A DNA stretch of 64,000 nt, taken from contig NZ_CP116805.1 of the NCBI RefSeq assembly GCF_028463845.1, forward strand, positions 3,158,001 through 3,222,000, in the 5' to 3' direction. The notes beneath the pieces are model-generated. The model made no database searches. It saw nothing but the letters and a program-made list of their open reading frames with translations, and was not told the DNA's origin. The stretch comes from Gimibacter soli. GTDB lineage: Bacteria; Pseudomonadota; Alphaproteobacteria; Sphingomonadales; Kordiimonadaceae. Position 1 is the stretch's first letter, and every line of letters begins with the position of its first letter. Positions 45,801-52,872 of this stretch are shown piece by piece. The position numbers and the translations under genes are program-made.

Positions 45801-46523
45801 GGCCTTTCGGGCACCGGCCCCAAGGCGGGCGGTCCGAACTATCTGTTCGCCTTCACGACCGACAAGCCGGCCCTGCCCTTTGCGATGCCGAAAGTGGAAG
45901 CCCTGCCCCAAGGCGAGCTTCTGAAGGCGATGGAAGCGCTGCTGCGCCGCCGCGTCCAGCGCCGCCCGGACCCCAAGGCACTGCTTGCCGCCTTCGCGTC
46001 GGCCTTCCCTGATCACGCCCACGAGCTCGCCTCCGTGGTGTCGGACCTGACCGAAATCTTCCCCGAAAGTGTCAGCCTGCCGGGGCCGGCGGGTGAGGAC
46101 AATACCCTCACCTATCACGCCCGCGGTCCTGTTGTGGTGTTGGGGCCGGACAGTCGCTCGCTGATCCTGCAGGCCTTCCAGGCCCTGTGGTTCGGCAACC
46201 CGCTGCTGGCGGTCGCCAATGAGCTACCGACAGCCACCGGGCTGATGTCGCTGGTGCTAGATTTCCCTGTCGAGGTGCGCCACGGCAAGGCGGACGCGGC
46301 GGCTGTCGCCAAGCTCCCCGGCATCACAGCGGTTGCCTATGCCCGCCCGGATGACCAGTCAGCAGCGCTGCGGCTGGCCCTTGCCGACCGTGATGGTGCC
46401 CTCGTGCAGCTGATCGACATGCCCTTCATGCCGAACCGCTATGTGCATGAGCGCCACCATTGCACCGACACCACGGCATCGGGCGGCAACGTCACCCTCA
46501 TCGCGGCTGGCAGCAGCCTATAA
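42861..46523 (+). CDS. putA: bifunctional proline dehydrogenase / delta-1-pyrroline-5-carboxylate dehydrogenase PutA
   Basis: A 1220-residue enzyme. The FAD proline dehydrogenase barrel covers about residues 150-500 (MVRLVKGAYWDAEIKRAQ, YEFQRLHGMGQSIYDVM). The P5C dehydrogenase follows at about 560-1050 with FVCISPWNFPLAIFTGQIAA, GSTDTARAINRSV, AETGGLNAMIVDS and the catalytic Cys814 in AGQRCSAL. The last 150 residues resemble the C-terminal PutA domain. There is no N-terminal ribbon-helix-helix DNA-binding domain, so it does not repress itself; that role falls to the divergent Lrp-like regulator. Proline is oxidised to glutamate, passing electrons to quinone and NAD. Confidence 0.96.
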   Translation: MADNNKKPSLTDRRAAIRAHYLMDEAEMVTTLQSIADFTPEMRGRIAAAGAELVSQVRGTTTPGLMEAFLAEYGLSTREGVALMCLSEALLRVPDSTTIDELIEDKIAGGAWDDHLGQSISGIVNLSSYGLKITAGLFEEGTSDLTDTLRGLARRLGAPAVRSVVKLIMKELGRQFVLGETIEKATTRARTREAEGFRYSYDMLGEAAKTAADAETFFKDYMKAIRHLTPICKGDHASNPGISIKLSALHPRYEWAHRERVMAELAPKVLDLAIAAKAANMGLNIDAEEADRLDLSLDIIEHVLASPALAGWDGFGIVVQAYGKRAMFVLDHLYDLATSLDRKIMVRLVKGAYWDAEIKRAQVLGLTGYPVYTRKPHSDISYAAGVRKLRGMLDRIYPQFATHNAHTVATVLELFDGVDTGKYEFQRLHGMGQSIYDVMRRDRGINCRIYAPVGVHRDLLAYLVRRLLENGANSSFVNQLYDDKVSPEKVASDPFELAAVAPKASLPLPPALFGEDRVNAKGFDLNDPTTLDAVEAARGAFRTHQWQAGPLVAEMAEVKRPSHHLINPADPKDVVGTVTDAVAADIDAAFKAAAAARPGWTARPPAERAALLDRAADLMEARSGEIFALLAREAGKIMPDAVAELREAVDFLRYYAKEGRRHPSYRKPRGTFVCISPWNFPLAIFTGQIAAALATGNTVIAKPAEQTPLIAFLAVSLMHEAGVPLAVLQLLPGDGPTVGAPLTSHPDVGGVCFTGSTDTARAINRSVAGTRDGTVPLIAETGGLNAMIVDSTALPEQAVRDILGSAFQSAGQRCSALRILYLQEDIKDRFLTMLYGAMDELSIGLPWHHITDVGPVIDAEAYEGIMGYIREQAAARRVVRSLDVPDAGFFVPPTVVKVNGIEDMPREIFGPVLHIATFKAEELMDVVEAINAKGFGLTMGLHSRIDDRVAAVKAAAHVGNLYINRNQIGAVVGSQPFGGEGLSGTGPKAGGPNYLFAFTTDKPALPFAMPKVEALPQGELLKAMEALLRRRVQRRPDPKALLAAFASAFPDHAHELASVVSDLTEIFPESVSLPGPAGEDNTLTYHARGPVVVLGPDSRSLILQAFQALWFGNPLLAVANELPTATGLMSLVLDFPVEVRHGKADAAAVAKLPGITAVAYARPDDQSAALRLALADRDGALVQLIDMPFMPNRYVHERHHCTDTTASGGNVTLIAAGSSL

Positions 46524-46529
46524 CAGACG

Positions 46530-46547
46530 CCGGGGCTTCGGCCCCGG
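46530..46547 (+). terminator. UUCG hairpin after putA
   Basis: CCGGGGC (46530-46536) TTCG GCCCCGG (46541-46547), a very stable 7-bp stem with a UUCG tetraloop, seven bases after the putA stop. There is no T-run, so termination may be partial; it may also serve the convergent alkB gene. Confidence 0.55.
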
Positions 46548-46566
46548 ATATCCCCGGACAAGCTGG

Positions 46567-47202
46567 TTACCGCGCGCGGCGGAAGGTGAGGTTGATCCGC
46601 ATCTCGCCCGTGCGCGGATGGCTCTCCTGCGCCAGCTTCTTCACGCCGTGATAGACATGCCGCGCCAGCCCACCGAAGACGAGCACATCGCCGTCATACA
46701 GCGGGATTTCGGTCGGCGTGCCGCCACGCACATTGCCGTAAAGCTGGAACACCGCCGGGATACCGAGCGACACGGAAACAATCGGCCAGCTTTTGTCGGC
46801 CTCATCCTGATCGATATGCGGGCTGAGCCTTGTGCCCGGCAGGTAACGGTTGATAAGGCAGACGTCAGGCTCGAAGGCTGAGAATCCTGCCGCCCCAGCC
46901 GCGCGCGCCGCGAGGTCTGCCATCACTGCCGGCATTGCGGGCCACGGTTTGCCGGAAAGCGGATCGGTCGGGCTGTAGCGATATCCCGAAGGCTCGGACA
47001 CCCAGCCGAGCGCGCCGCAATTGGTCATCGCCACCTGCATCTGCCGCCCGCCGGGTGTCGTCATGTGCCGGAAGGGTGCCGCCGCCACCAACGGGGCAAC
47101 GGCATCCAGCAGCACCTCGCTGTCGGCAAAACCGGCAAGCAGCACGACACCCTCGCGGATCACCTCGCGCTCTGGGCGAAGGGCTGTGAAAAGATCAGCC
47201 AT
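46567..47202 (-). CDS. alkB: AlkB, 2-oxoglutarate/Fe(II) alkylated-DNA dioxygenase
   Basis: A 211-residue dioxygenase that oxidatively removes methyl groups from 1-methyladenine and 3-methylcytosine. The metal facial triad is His129-x-Asp131 (SPHIDQDE) and His185 (RHVYHGV); Arg202 and Arg208 in MRINLTFRR bind 2-oxoglutarate. CLINRYLPGTRLSPH and the lid region match E. coli AlkB. ATG at 47202 is used; a TTG one codon earlier is possible. It is the last gene of ada-oxygenase-alkB, eight bases after the previous stop. Confidence 0.95.
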   Translation of the reverse strand: MADLFTALRPEREVIREGVVLLAGFADSEVLLDAVAPLVAAAPFRHMTTPGGRQMQVAMTNCGALGWVSEPSGYRYSPTDPLSGKPWPAMPAVMADLAARAAGAAGFSAFEPDVCLINRYLPGTRLSPHIDQDEADKSWPIVSVSLGIPAVFQLYGNVRGGTPTEIPLYDGDVLVFGGLARHVYHGVKKLAQESHPRTGEMRINLTFRRAR

Positions 47203-47210
47203 CAATCCTC

Positions 47211-47936
47211 CTAGCGCGCATCATGGAAGATGATCCCGAGCGTGGCGCGGTGCCCAGAAAGGATATCGCTGACCCCGTGGCGCAGTGTGGCGCGGTGATA
47301 GCCCCGGCTGCCAAGGCGCGGGCGCTCGTTCACCGCAAACACCACGGCCTCACCCTGCCGCAAGGGGACGACCGAGGTGCGCGATTGCATGCGCGGGGTA
47401 TTTTCCACCAGCACAAATTCGCCGCCCTCGAAATCCCGTCCGGGTTCAGACAGAAGCACCGCGACCTGGAAGGGGAAATAGATATCCCCGTAAAGGTCCT
47501 GATGCAGCCGGTTATAATCCCCCGCCTTGTAGCGCAGCACGAGCGGCGTGGGCCGCACCTGCCCGTTCGCATGGCAGAGCGCGGCATAGTCCGCATGGCT
47601 TGCAGGGTAGGAAGCCTCCACCCCCAACCGTTCAGCCCATGTTTCAGCGGCGGGAACAAGCTGTTCATACAGCCCGGCGCGCAAATCGCCGATCAGGGCA
47701 GGCAGCGGATAGGAGTAATATTTGTACTCCCCCATCCCGAAGCCATGCCGGGCCATATGGATATGGCTGCGGAAACCAGCTTCATCGTCAAAGCCCGCCT
47801 GCAGCCCCTCGCATTCGGCGCGCGAAACGAGGGGCCCGAGGGGCGCGAAGCCCCGATCAAGCAGCGTCGCGCGGGCAGCCGCCCAGTCGATAGTTTCAAT
47901 GCGGCTGGCGGGCGTCAGAGCAACAGGCGCGTTCAT
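47211..47936 (-). CDS. 2OG-Fe(II) oxygenase of the ada operon
   Basis: A 241-residue double-stranded beta-helix oxygenase. The HxD motif is His145-x-Asp147 (NRLHQDLYGD); the distal His is probably His220 (LRHGVSD) and the 2-oxoglutarate Arg is Arg230 (SGHRATLGIIFH). It resembles the COG3826-type family, which is often found beside ada and alkB but whose substrate I do not know. It overlaps the ada stop by four bases and precedes alkB by eight, so expression follows the adaptive response. An extra dealkylase or protein/ribosome hydroxylase are both possible. Confidence 0.85.
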   Translation of the reverse strand: MNAPVALTPASRIETIDWAAARATLLDRGFAPLGPLVSRAECEGLQAGFDDEAGFRSHIHMARHGFGMGEYKYYSYPLPALIGDLRAGLYEQLVPAAETWAERLGVEASYPASHADYAALCHANGQVRPTPLVLRYKAGDYNRLHQDLYGDIYFPFQVAVLLSEPGRDFEGGEFVLVENTPRMQSRTSVVPLRQGEAVVFAVNERPRLGSRGYHRATLRHGVSDILSGHRATLGIIFHDAR

Positions 47937-49027
47937 TGGCCGCCCTCCCGGTCCAGTAGTGTGCGCTTGCGTGCCACGCCCCAGCGGTAACCGCTCAGCC
48001 CCCCATCAGCCCGCACCACCCGGTGGCAGGGGATGGCGACGGCGATCCGGTTGCTGGCACAGGCCCGTGCCACAGCGCGGACTGCGGCGGGTTCACCGAT
48101 CGCTTCGGCCACTTGCTTGTAGCTCACGGTTTCCCCTGCCGGGATCGCCTGCAAGGCAGCCCATACCCGGCGCTGGAAGGCGGTGCCGGCGATATCGAGC
48201 GGCAGTTTCGCTGCCCCCTCACCCGTTTCCACAAAGGCGAGTGCGGCCTTCACCCAGTCGCCGAAGCGTTCGGTGGCGCCTTCGAAACGAGCTTCCGGAA
48301 ATTCCGCCACGAGGGCGGCCTGCAGTGCCTGCTCGTCATCGCCGAACTGGATGGTGCAAACGCCCACATCGGTGGCACCCACGAGCATCAGGCCGAGCGT
48401 GCAGGGCAGGATAGTGTAACGGATCGTTTTGCCTACCGCACCACCACGATATTCGCCGGGTGTCATGCCGAGCATGTCTTTCGCCCCTTCATAGAAGCGG
48501 CTGCTGGCATTGAAGCCCGCATCATAAAGCGCCTCGGTGACCGTGCGGCTGCCTTTCAGGCTGCCTTTCACGCTTTTCGCCCGGTGGCTGGCGGCATAGG
48601 CCTTCGGCGTCACGCCCGTTACCTGTTTGAACAGGCGGTGGAAATGATAGGGGCTGAGGCCCGCGTCCGCCGCGATCATATCAAGCGTTGGCGGTGTCTC
48701 GGCATCCTCGATGAAGCGGCAGGCACGGGCGACCATCTTTTCGCGCGCATGCCACGCCGGTGTTTCATCCGGTTTGCAGCGTTTGCAGGCGCGGAAGCCG
48801 GCAGCTTCGGCCTCTGCCATCGTCGTGTGGAACGCCACATTCTCGCGGCGTGGCTGGCGGGCAGCGCACGAGGGCCGGCAATAGACGCCCGTCGTCGCGA
48901 CCGAGAAATAGAAGCGCCCGTCGGCCCGTGCGTCACGCGCCAGCAGCGCCCGCCAGCGGGCGTCGTCCGTCTCATAGTCGGCAGCGGGCACCAGCGGGCT
49001 TCCCTTCAGATTGGCCATGTGTTTCAT
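47933..49027 (-). CDS. ada: Ada: methylphosphotriester sensor, AraC regulator and O6-methylguanine methyltransferase
   Basis: A 364-residue trifunctional protein. The N-terminal zinc domain carries Cys50, Cys54, Cys81 and Cys84 (GVYCRPSC, ACKRCKPDE), which accept methyl groups from phosphotriesters. An AraC helix-turn-helix covers about 95-195 (LSPYHFHRLFKQVTGVTPKAY). The suicide methyltransferase has PCHRVV with the acceptor Cys334 and ends RWGVARKRTLL. All three functional parts are intact, so this is a real adaptive-response regulator. ATG at 49027 has AGGAGG upstream. It is the first gene of ada-oxygenase-alkB. Confidence 0.96.
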   Translation of the reverse strand: MKHMANLKGSPLVPAADYETDDARWRALLARDARADGRFYFSVATTGVYCRPSCAARQPRRENVAFHTTMAEAEAAGFRACKRCKPDETPAWHAREKMVARACRFIEDAETPPTLDMIAADAGLSPYHFHRLFKQVTGVTPKAYAASHRAKSVKGSLKGSRTVTEALYDAGFNASSRFYEGAKDMLGMTPGEYRGGAVGKTIRYTILPCTLGLMLVGATDVGVCTIQFGDDEQALQAALVAEFPEARFEGATERFGDWVKAALAFVETGEGAAKLPLDIAGTAFQRRVWAALQAIPAGETVSYKQVAEAIGEPAAVRAVARACASNRIAVAIPCHRVVRADGGLSGYRWGVARKRTLLDREGGQ

Positions 49028-49045
49028 CCTTGTCTCCTCCTATCG

Positions 49046-49068
49046 GATGTCAAGCAATGCCTGACATC
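49046..49068. promoter_or_regulatory. inverted repeat upstream of ada, possible operator
   Basis: GATGTCA (49046-49052) and TGACATC (49062-49068) are perfect inverted 7-mers around a 9-base centre, 18 bases before the ada start. The centre read on the minus strand contains GCATTGC. It does not look like the E. coli Ada box, so it might be recognised by Ada or another factor, or be a hairpin. Confidence 0.4.
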
Positions 49069-49141
49069 TAACAGGGGGACTGGCACACAGGCGTTCCGAT
49101 CCTTGCTGCCGAATTCGGAAAGTTCAAAGGCGCCCTTCTGG

Positions 49142-50863
49142 CTATTTGCAGGCGCCGCCATCCGGCCAGCCGGTCCAGCCCGGCCCACGTACCGCGCGGC
49201 CCGGCTTGGCGCCGGTATGGGTGCCGTCTTGCACCACCTGCACGCCGTTCACGAACACGTCGCGCACGCCGGTGGCATATTGGGCGGGTTTGTCATAGGT
49301 CGCATGGTCGCTGATCGTTTTGGGGTCAAAAACCACCACATCGGCGAAATAGCCGGGGGTGAGGAGCCCGCGTTCCTTGAGGCCAAGGTTTGCCGCCGGC
49401 ATGCCGCTCATCCGGTGGATCGCGCTTTCAAGCGTCGTCACGCCCTCGTCCCGCACATAATGGCCGAGCAACCGGGCGACATTGCCATAGGCGCGCGGGT
49501 GATTGTTCGATTGCAGGAACACACCTTCGGTCGCGGGGGCCGCCTCATCCGAGCCGAAGCTCATCCAGGGCAGCGCCACGGCGCGCTTCACATTCGCCTC
49601 GTCCATCAGGAAATAGATGGTGCCGACGCGGGAATTATCCTCCACAACCAGATCCATCGCCGTTTCCTCGGGGCTTTTGCCGCGCAGGGCTGCAACTTCG
49701 GCCAGCGTCTTGCCGGTAAGGGGCTTCAGGTCCGGATTCTTGAACCCGGCAAGCAGCACACGGTCCGCCCCGCCTGCCGAATAATAAAGGTTTTCCCAGC
49801 CATCACCCTTGGCCTGCATTTCGGCCGCCACACGCGCACGGATTTCGGGGTCCTGCAGGCGCTTGCGCCATTCCTCCAGCCCGCCGGCTTGCACCCAGGT
49901 GGGCATGGCGGCATCAAGGCCGGTGGCGCCTGCCGTGTAATTATACATATCGGCCGTGATGCGCAGGCCCTCGGCACGGGCTTTCTCGACCCGCTCGATT
50001 GCCGCATCGATCTTGCCCCAGTTGTCGCGTCCGCCCTGCTTGAAATGATAGATTTCCGCCGGCGCCCCGCTTTCGCGCGAGATGGTGATCAGCTCGTCGA
50101 TGGCTTCCAGAAGCTGGGTGCCTTCCGACCGCATATGGCTGATATACATGCCGCCGCACGCCGCCGCTTCGGACACAAGCGCCACCAGCTCGTCGGTTTC
50201 CGCGAAAGTGCCGGGGGCATAGATGAGCGACGAGCCCACCCCCATCGCGCCTTCCTTCATGGCATCGCGCACCAGCGCGCGCATGGCGGCAAGCTGCTCG
50301 GGCGTCGGGTCCACATCACCTTCGCCCAGTTCATGCACCCGCACGGTGGCAGCGCCCACGAACGAGGCGATATTGGGCGAGACGCCGGCCTTTTCCATCC
50401 GGCTGAAATAATCCCCAAGCGTCGTCCAGTCGATGTCATACTTGATATCGCCTTGCCGCTCGGTCTCCAGCCGTTTCATCTCGTCACTCAAAGGCCCCAT
50501 CGAGCTTCCCTCGCCCATGACCTCGAGCGTGACGCCCTGCAGCACGTCCGACATGGCACGCCCATCGGCAATGAGGGATTCGTTCGCCCAGCTGAGCATA
50601 TTGATAAAGCCCGGCGCCACAACGAGGTCGGTGGCATCGATCTCGCGCTCGCCCTTAGCGGGGCTGGTGCCCTTCACGACCGCAACGACTTTGTCACCGT
50701 CGATCACCACATCGCCCACAAAGCCCGCCGCACCCGAACCATCGACAATCTCGCCGCCGCGGATGATGAGGCTATGGCTTTCCGGCGCCTTCTCGCCGCA
50801 AGCGGCAAGCGACAGGCCAAACGCAAACAGGAACGGCAAAGGCCGCGCAATCGACATTTTCAT
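49142..50863 (-). CDS. amidohydrolase-superfamily lipoprotein (D-aminoacylase-like), lacking the HxH metal motif
   Basis: A 573-residue lipoprotein: ATG at 50863 has GGGGGAG upstream; signal peptide ends at LAAC with Cys22. The body resembles N-acyl-D-amino-acid deacylases (SLIIRGGEIVDGSG, then GVTLEVMGEGSSMGP and a GLLTPGYFADVVVFDPKT C-terminus). Where the family has D-x-H-x-H, this protein reads N88-M-L90-S-W92, so both His of the first metal site are absent. Later candidate ligands (CGGMYISHMRSEG, EIYHFKQGG, a late SDEAA) are kept. From memory this INMLSWA form is a recurring subfamily. It may use one metal ion or act on a different substrate. Confidence 0.8.
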   Translation of the reverse strand: MKMSIARPLPFLFAFGLSLAACGEKAPESHSLIIRGGEIVDGSGAAGFVGDVVIDGDKVVAVVKGTSPAKGEREIDATDLVVAPGFINMLSWANESLIADGRAMSDVLQGVTLEVMGEGSSMGPLSDEMKRLETERQGDIKYDIDWTTLGDYFSRMEKAGVSPNIASFVGAATVRVHELGEGDVDPTPEQLAAMRALVRDAMKEGAMGVGSSLIYAPGTFAETDELVALVSEAAACGGMYISHMRSEGTQLLEAIDELITISRESGAPAEIYHFKQGGRDNWGKIDAAIERVEKARAEGLRITADMYNYTAGATGLDAAMPTWVQAGGLEEWRKRLQDPEIRARVAAEMQAKGDGWENLYYSAGGADRVLLAGFKNPDLKPLTGKTLAEVAALRGKSPEETAMDLVVEDNSRVGTIYFLMDEANVKRAVALPWMSFGSDEAAPATEGVFLQSNNHPRAYGNVARLLGHYVRDEGVTTLESAIHRMSGMPAANLGLKERGLLTPGYFADVVVFDPKTISDHATYDKPAQYATGVRDVFVNGVQVVQDGTHTGAKPGRAVRGPGWTGWPDGGACK

Positions 50864-51027
50864 GGAAACTCCCCCAATCCACAGAAGCCAAAGGCAATCG
50901 CCACAGGCTGCCGCGCGGAGGGCATTGATTGCAATGATTTTCTGGGGAGAAATCCACAAGACACCCCCAAGCCGATTGCTTCAGTAGTGAACCAGCGATA
51001 CATAACGAACAGCTGAAATTTCTGCAG

Positions 51028-51375
51028 GTGGCGATGCCCTACTTCAAAGACATGGCAGCGGATATGCTGCGGGAAACCGCCCGGCTTCTGGAACAGGCAA
51101 GCTCCAGTGCGGCGGGGGGCAATGCGGCGCTTGCAGAAAATGCCGGGATTTACCGCGACATGGCAGACGCCGTCTCCAACGCCCCGCTTGCCTCCCTTGA
51201 TGGCACTGATGTCTACAGGATTGCGGCAAGCCTGCTGATCGAAAGCGCCAACTTCGCTGCCCGACTGAAAGCGCAGCCCGGTGGCATTGCCCTTGACCTT
51301 GCAGGCTTCGAGGACAATTGCCGCCAGATAGCTGCACTTCTCCTAGCGGACCCGACCGGCCAAACCCGACCCTGA
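51028..51375 (+). CDS. hypothetical helical protein
   Basis: A 115-residue frame (GTG start at 51028; ATG at 51034 is also possible) with no recognised domain. It is Ala/Leu-rich with helical heptads (DMLRETARLLEQASSSAAGG, YRIAASLLIESANFAARL). It is divergent from the amidohydrolase gene and ends near a terminator that faces the other way. Codon use fits the window, so I regard it as more likely real than not. Confidence 0.5.
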   Translation: MAMPYFKDMAADMLRETARLLEQASSSAAGGNAALAENAGIYRDMADAVSNAPLASLDGTDVYRIAASLLIESANFAARLKAQPGGIALDLAGFEDNCRQIAALLLADPTGQTRP

Positions 51376-51402
51376 CGCCTGCCGGCGGCCTGCCCCAAAC
51401 AG

Positions 51403-51430
51403 CAAAAAAGCCGTTGGCGAACCAACGGCT
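51403..51430 (-). terminator. rho-independent terminator of the PEP-CTERM gene
   Basis: On the minus strand AGCCGTTGG (51422-51430) TTCG CCAACGGCT (51409-51417) is a 9-bp stem with a UUCG loop, followed by TTTTTTGCTG (51403-51408 region). It lies about 60 bases after the PEP-CTERM stop. The same hairpin and T-run recur at 52460-52487. Confidence 0.85.
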
Positions 51431-51489
51431 TCATGGGGCGATATTCGGAAGCAGGAGGTGATCTGCTCCAAAACTTCCCGACCTGGGTG

Positions 51490-52038
51490 TCAGGCGGTCG
51501 CCAGTCGTTTGCGGCTTGCTGCTACACCCACGAGGCCAAAGCCCATGATCATCATGAGCCAGGTAGCGGGCTCAGGCACGCCGCCCTCAATTGAATCTAC
51601 ACGGAAGAAGGCCCCGCCACTGCCGTAGGCTGCACCGGAAGCGTCTACCGCAGACTGATAAATGCTGAAGTCGATCAGGTAGGACCCGGCAGACAAATAG
51701 AAGGTGCCCTGACTGAAACCATTGGAAATCGCCGACTCCATGTTACTGCCCACATTCGGTTTTCCAGCATCATAGCTAGGCACAATAGAGGTCAGACCAA
51801 GGGACGAGCCATCATCAAACACCTCGAAAATGTCGCCGTAACTGTATGCGTCGGTAAGGGTCAGCTCAGCTGCACCCACCACATCGAAGGTAAAACCGCC
51901 TTCAGACGTGAAAGTTCCCTCGTTGCCCGACCAGCTGAAAGCGCGCCAGCCACTGTCAACGGTATAGCTGACCGATGCGCTAGCACCCGTCGCAAGGCCC
52001 AATGCCAGCCCCAAGCCTACAAGAGCTTTCTTGATCAT
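51490..52038 (-). CDS. PEP-CTERM (PEPxxW) secreted protein
   Basis: A 182-residue secreted protein; ATG at 52038 has GGAGA upstream. Signal peptide 1-21 (ending ASAS). The middle is beta-rich and Ser/Gly/Tyr-rich. The sorting tail is complete: V154-P-E-P-A-T-W160, a membrane helix (161-174, LMMIMGFGLVGVAA) and RKR (176-178). Such tails are cut by an exosortase/archaeosortase-like enzyme, and the proteins are tied to exopolysaccharide and biofilm or floc formation. No exosortase is in the window. The upstream region is AT-rich and long. Confidence 0.88.
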   Translation of the reverse strand: MIKKALVGLGLALGLATGASASVSYTVDSGWRAFSWSGNEGTFTSEGGFTFDVVGAAELTLTDAYSYGDIFEVFDDGSSLGLTSIVPSYDAGKPNVGSNMESAISNGFSQGTFYLSAGSYLIDFSIYQSAVDASGAAYGSGGAFFRVDSIEGGVPEPATWLMMIMGFGLVGVAASRKRLATA

Positions 52039-52459
52039 TTGAAATCTCCATTTTTCTAAATGTGCAATACTCTCCAAACACGACCCAAAGGTCCGTGCAT
52101 TCAGGCTTCGTGTCAAAACTGGTAAACGATTTATTAACAACCCGGGGACAACCTCCCGGTCGTTCGTGTTTTTGCAGGAAATTTTCGCCTTTTTTCAAAA
52201 ACGAGAACCAAAGTTCCTGTATAAATTCATTTTTAGCATAAAGATTCCCGAGCGAATCAAATTCCAAAAAAGGTAGAACGAATACAATCATATGTTTCAA
52301 GGGGCGTTTTTTGAAAGAATTACGCCCCGTTTCGCCTTATGCGCGATTATCTTAAATGAAAAACAATTTAAAAAGGAAGCGTGGTATCCGGAACCAACTG
52401 CGAAGGCAGTTCGTGCATCGATCGTTTTTACGGCGTTCGGGAAAGCCGGGAACGAGCAA
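52039..52459. other. AT-rich gene-free region upstream of the PEP-CTERM gene
   Basis: About 420 bases with no convincing gene, visibly richer in A/T than the rest (for example runs such as AAACAATTTAAAAAGG near 52361). It contains an inverted repeat GGGGCGT (52301-52307) / ACGCCCC (52322-52328) around a 14-base A/T-rich centre, in the middle of the gap. It probably holds the promoter and regulatory sites of the PEP-CTERM gene. A foreign origin is possible but unproven; no integrase or att repeat is visible beside tRNA-Ser. Confidence 0.55.
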
Positions 52460-52487
52460 CAAAAAAGCCGTTGGCGAACCAACGGCT
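52460..52487 (-). terminator. terminator of tRNA-Ser, copy of the 51403-51430 hairpin
   Basis: Stem AGCCGTTGG (52466-52474) with CCAACGGCT (52479-52487), loop CGAA (plus strand), with AAAAAA on the left, so a T-run follows on the minus strand. The 29 bases around it are identical to those at 51403-51431. Confidence 0.85.
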
Positions 52488-52509
52488 TCTTTAATCATTC
52501 CGCTACGAA

Positions 52510-52599
52510 TGGCGGAGAGGACGGGATTCGAACCCGCGAGGGGCGTTAGCCCCAACTCGCTTAGCAGGCGAGCGCCTTAAGCCACTCGGCCACCTCTCC
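52510..52599 (-). tRNA. tRNA-Ser (GCT)
   Basis: A 90-base tRNA with a long variable arm. Acceptor GGAGAGG pairs with CCTCTCC, discriminator G and templated CCA (52510-52512). Anticodon stem CTCGC/GCGAG with loop CTGCTAA gives anticodon GCT (reads AGC/AGT). Variable arm TTGGGGCTAACGCCCC-type and T-arm CGGGTTCGAATCCCG. Confidence 0.95.
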
Positions 52600-52696
52600 G
52601 CCGCCGTGGATACAGAAGGCGAAACCCCAAGTCAACGCCAGAAGCGCGAGGGTGCGACAAATATTTGAAAGGCAGGGTTCGGCTGGCTTGCGAGCA

Positions 52697-52730
52697 GGTG
52701 ACATGCCGTAGAAACCCACGGCATGTCACC
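52697..52730. repeat. perfect 13-bp inverted repeat between tRNA-Ser and hutG
   Basis: GGTGACATGCCGT (52697-52709) and ACGGCATGTCACC (52718-52730) are perfect reverse complements around an 8-base centre AGAAACCC. No T-run follows on either strand, so a simple terminator is unlikely. It lies 97 bases past the 5' end of tRNA-Ser and about 140 bases after the hutG stop. Confidence 0.7.
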
Positions 52731-52872
52731 CGACAGGGACCGAGCGACTAGGGGAAGCTGGTGCGTATTCGGCCCCTGACGTCATCGGGATTTCCGCCAG
52801 GAGGACCCCTTTGACCTGCCCACTATGGCGCGGGCCGGGATGCGTTTCTTTGAGCTTTGTCAAATCTTGCCG

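Noticed and set aside
48023-51016. Plus-strand open frame of about 997 codons
   Set aside because: It is antisense to ada and the amidohydrolase lipoprotein, which have clear motifs and ribosome sites. The translation is low-complexity.
51044-51337. Minus-strand frame opposite the 115-residue hypothetical gene
   Set aside because: Composition is unlike a protein (Gln/Arg/Ser-rich without pattern); the plus-strand frame is more protein-like.
52510-52599. tRNA-Ser as an integration site of a mobile element
   Set aside because: No integrase and no direct repeat of the tRNA 3' end was found in the flanks. Only the terminator copy is repeated.
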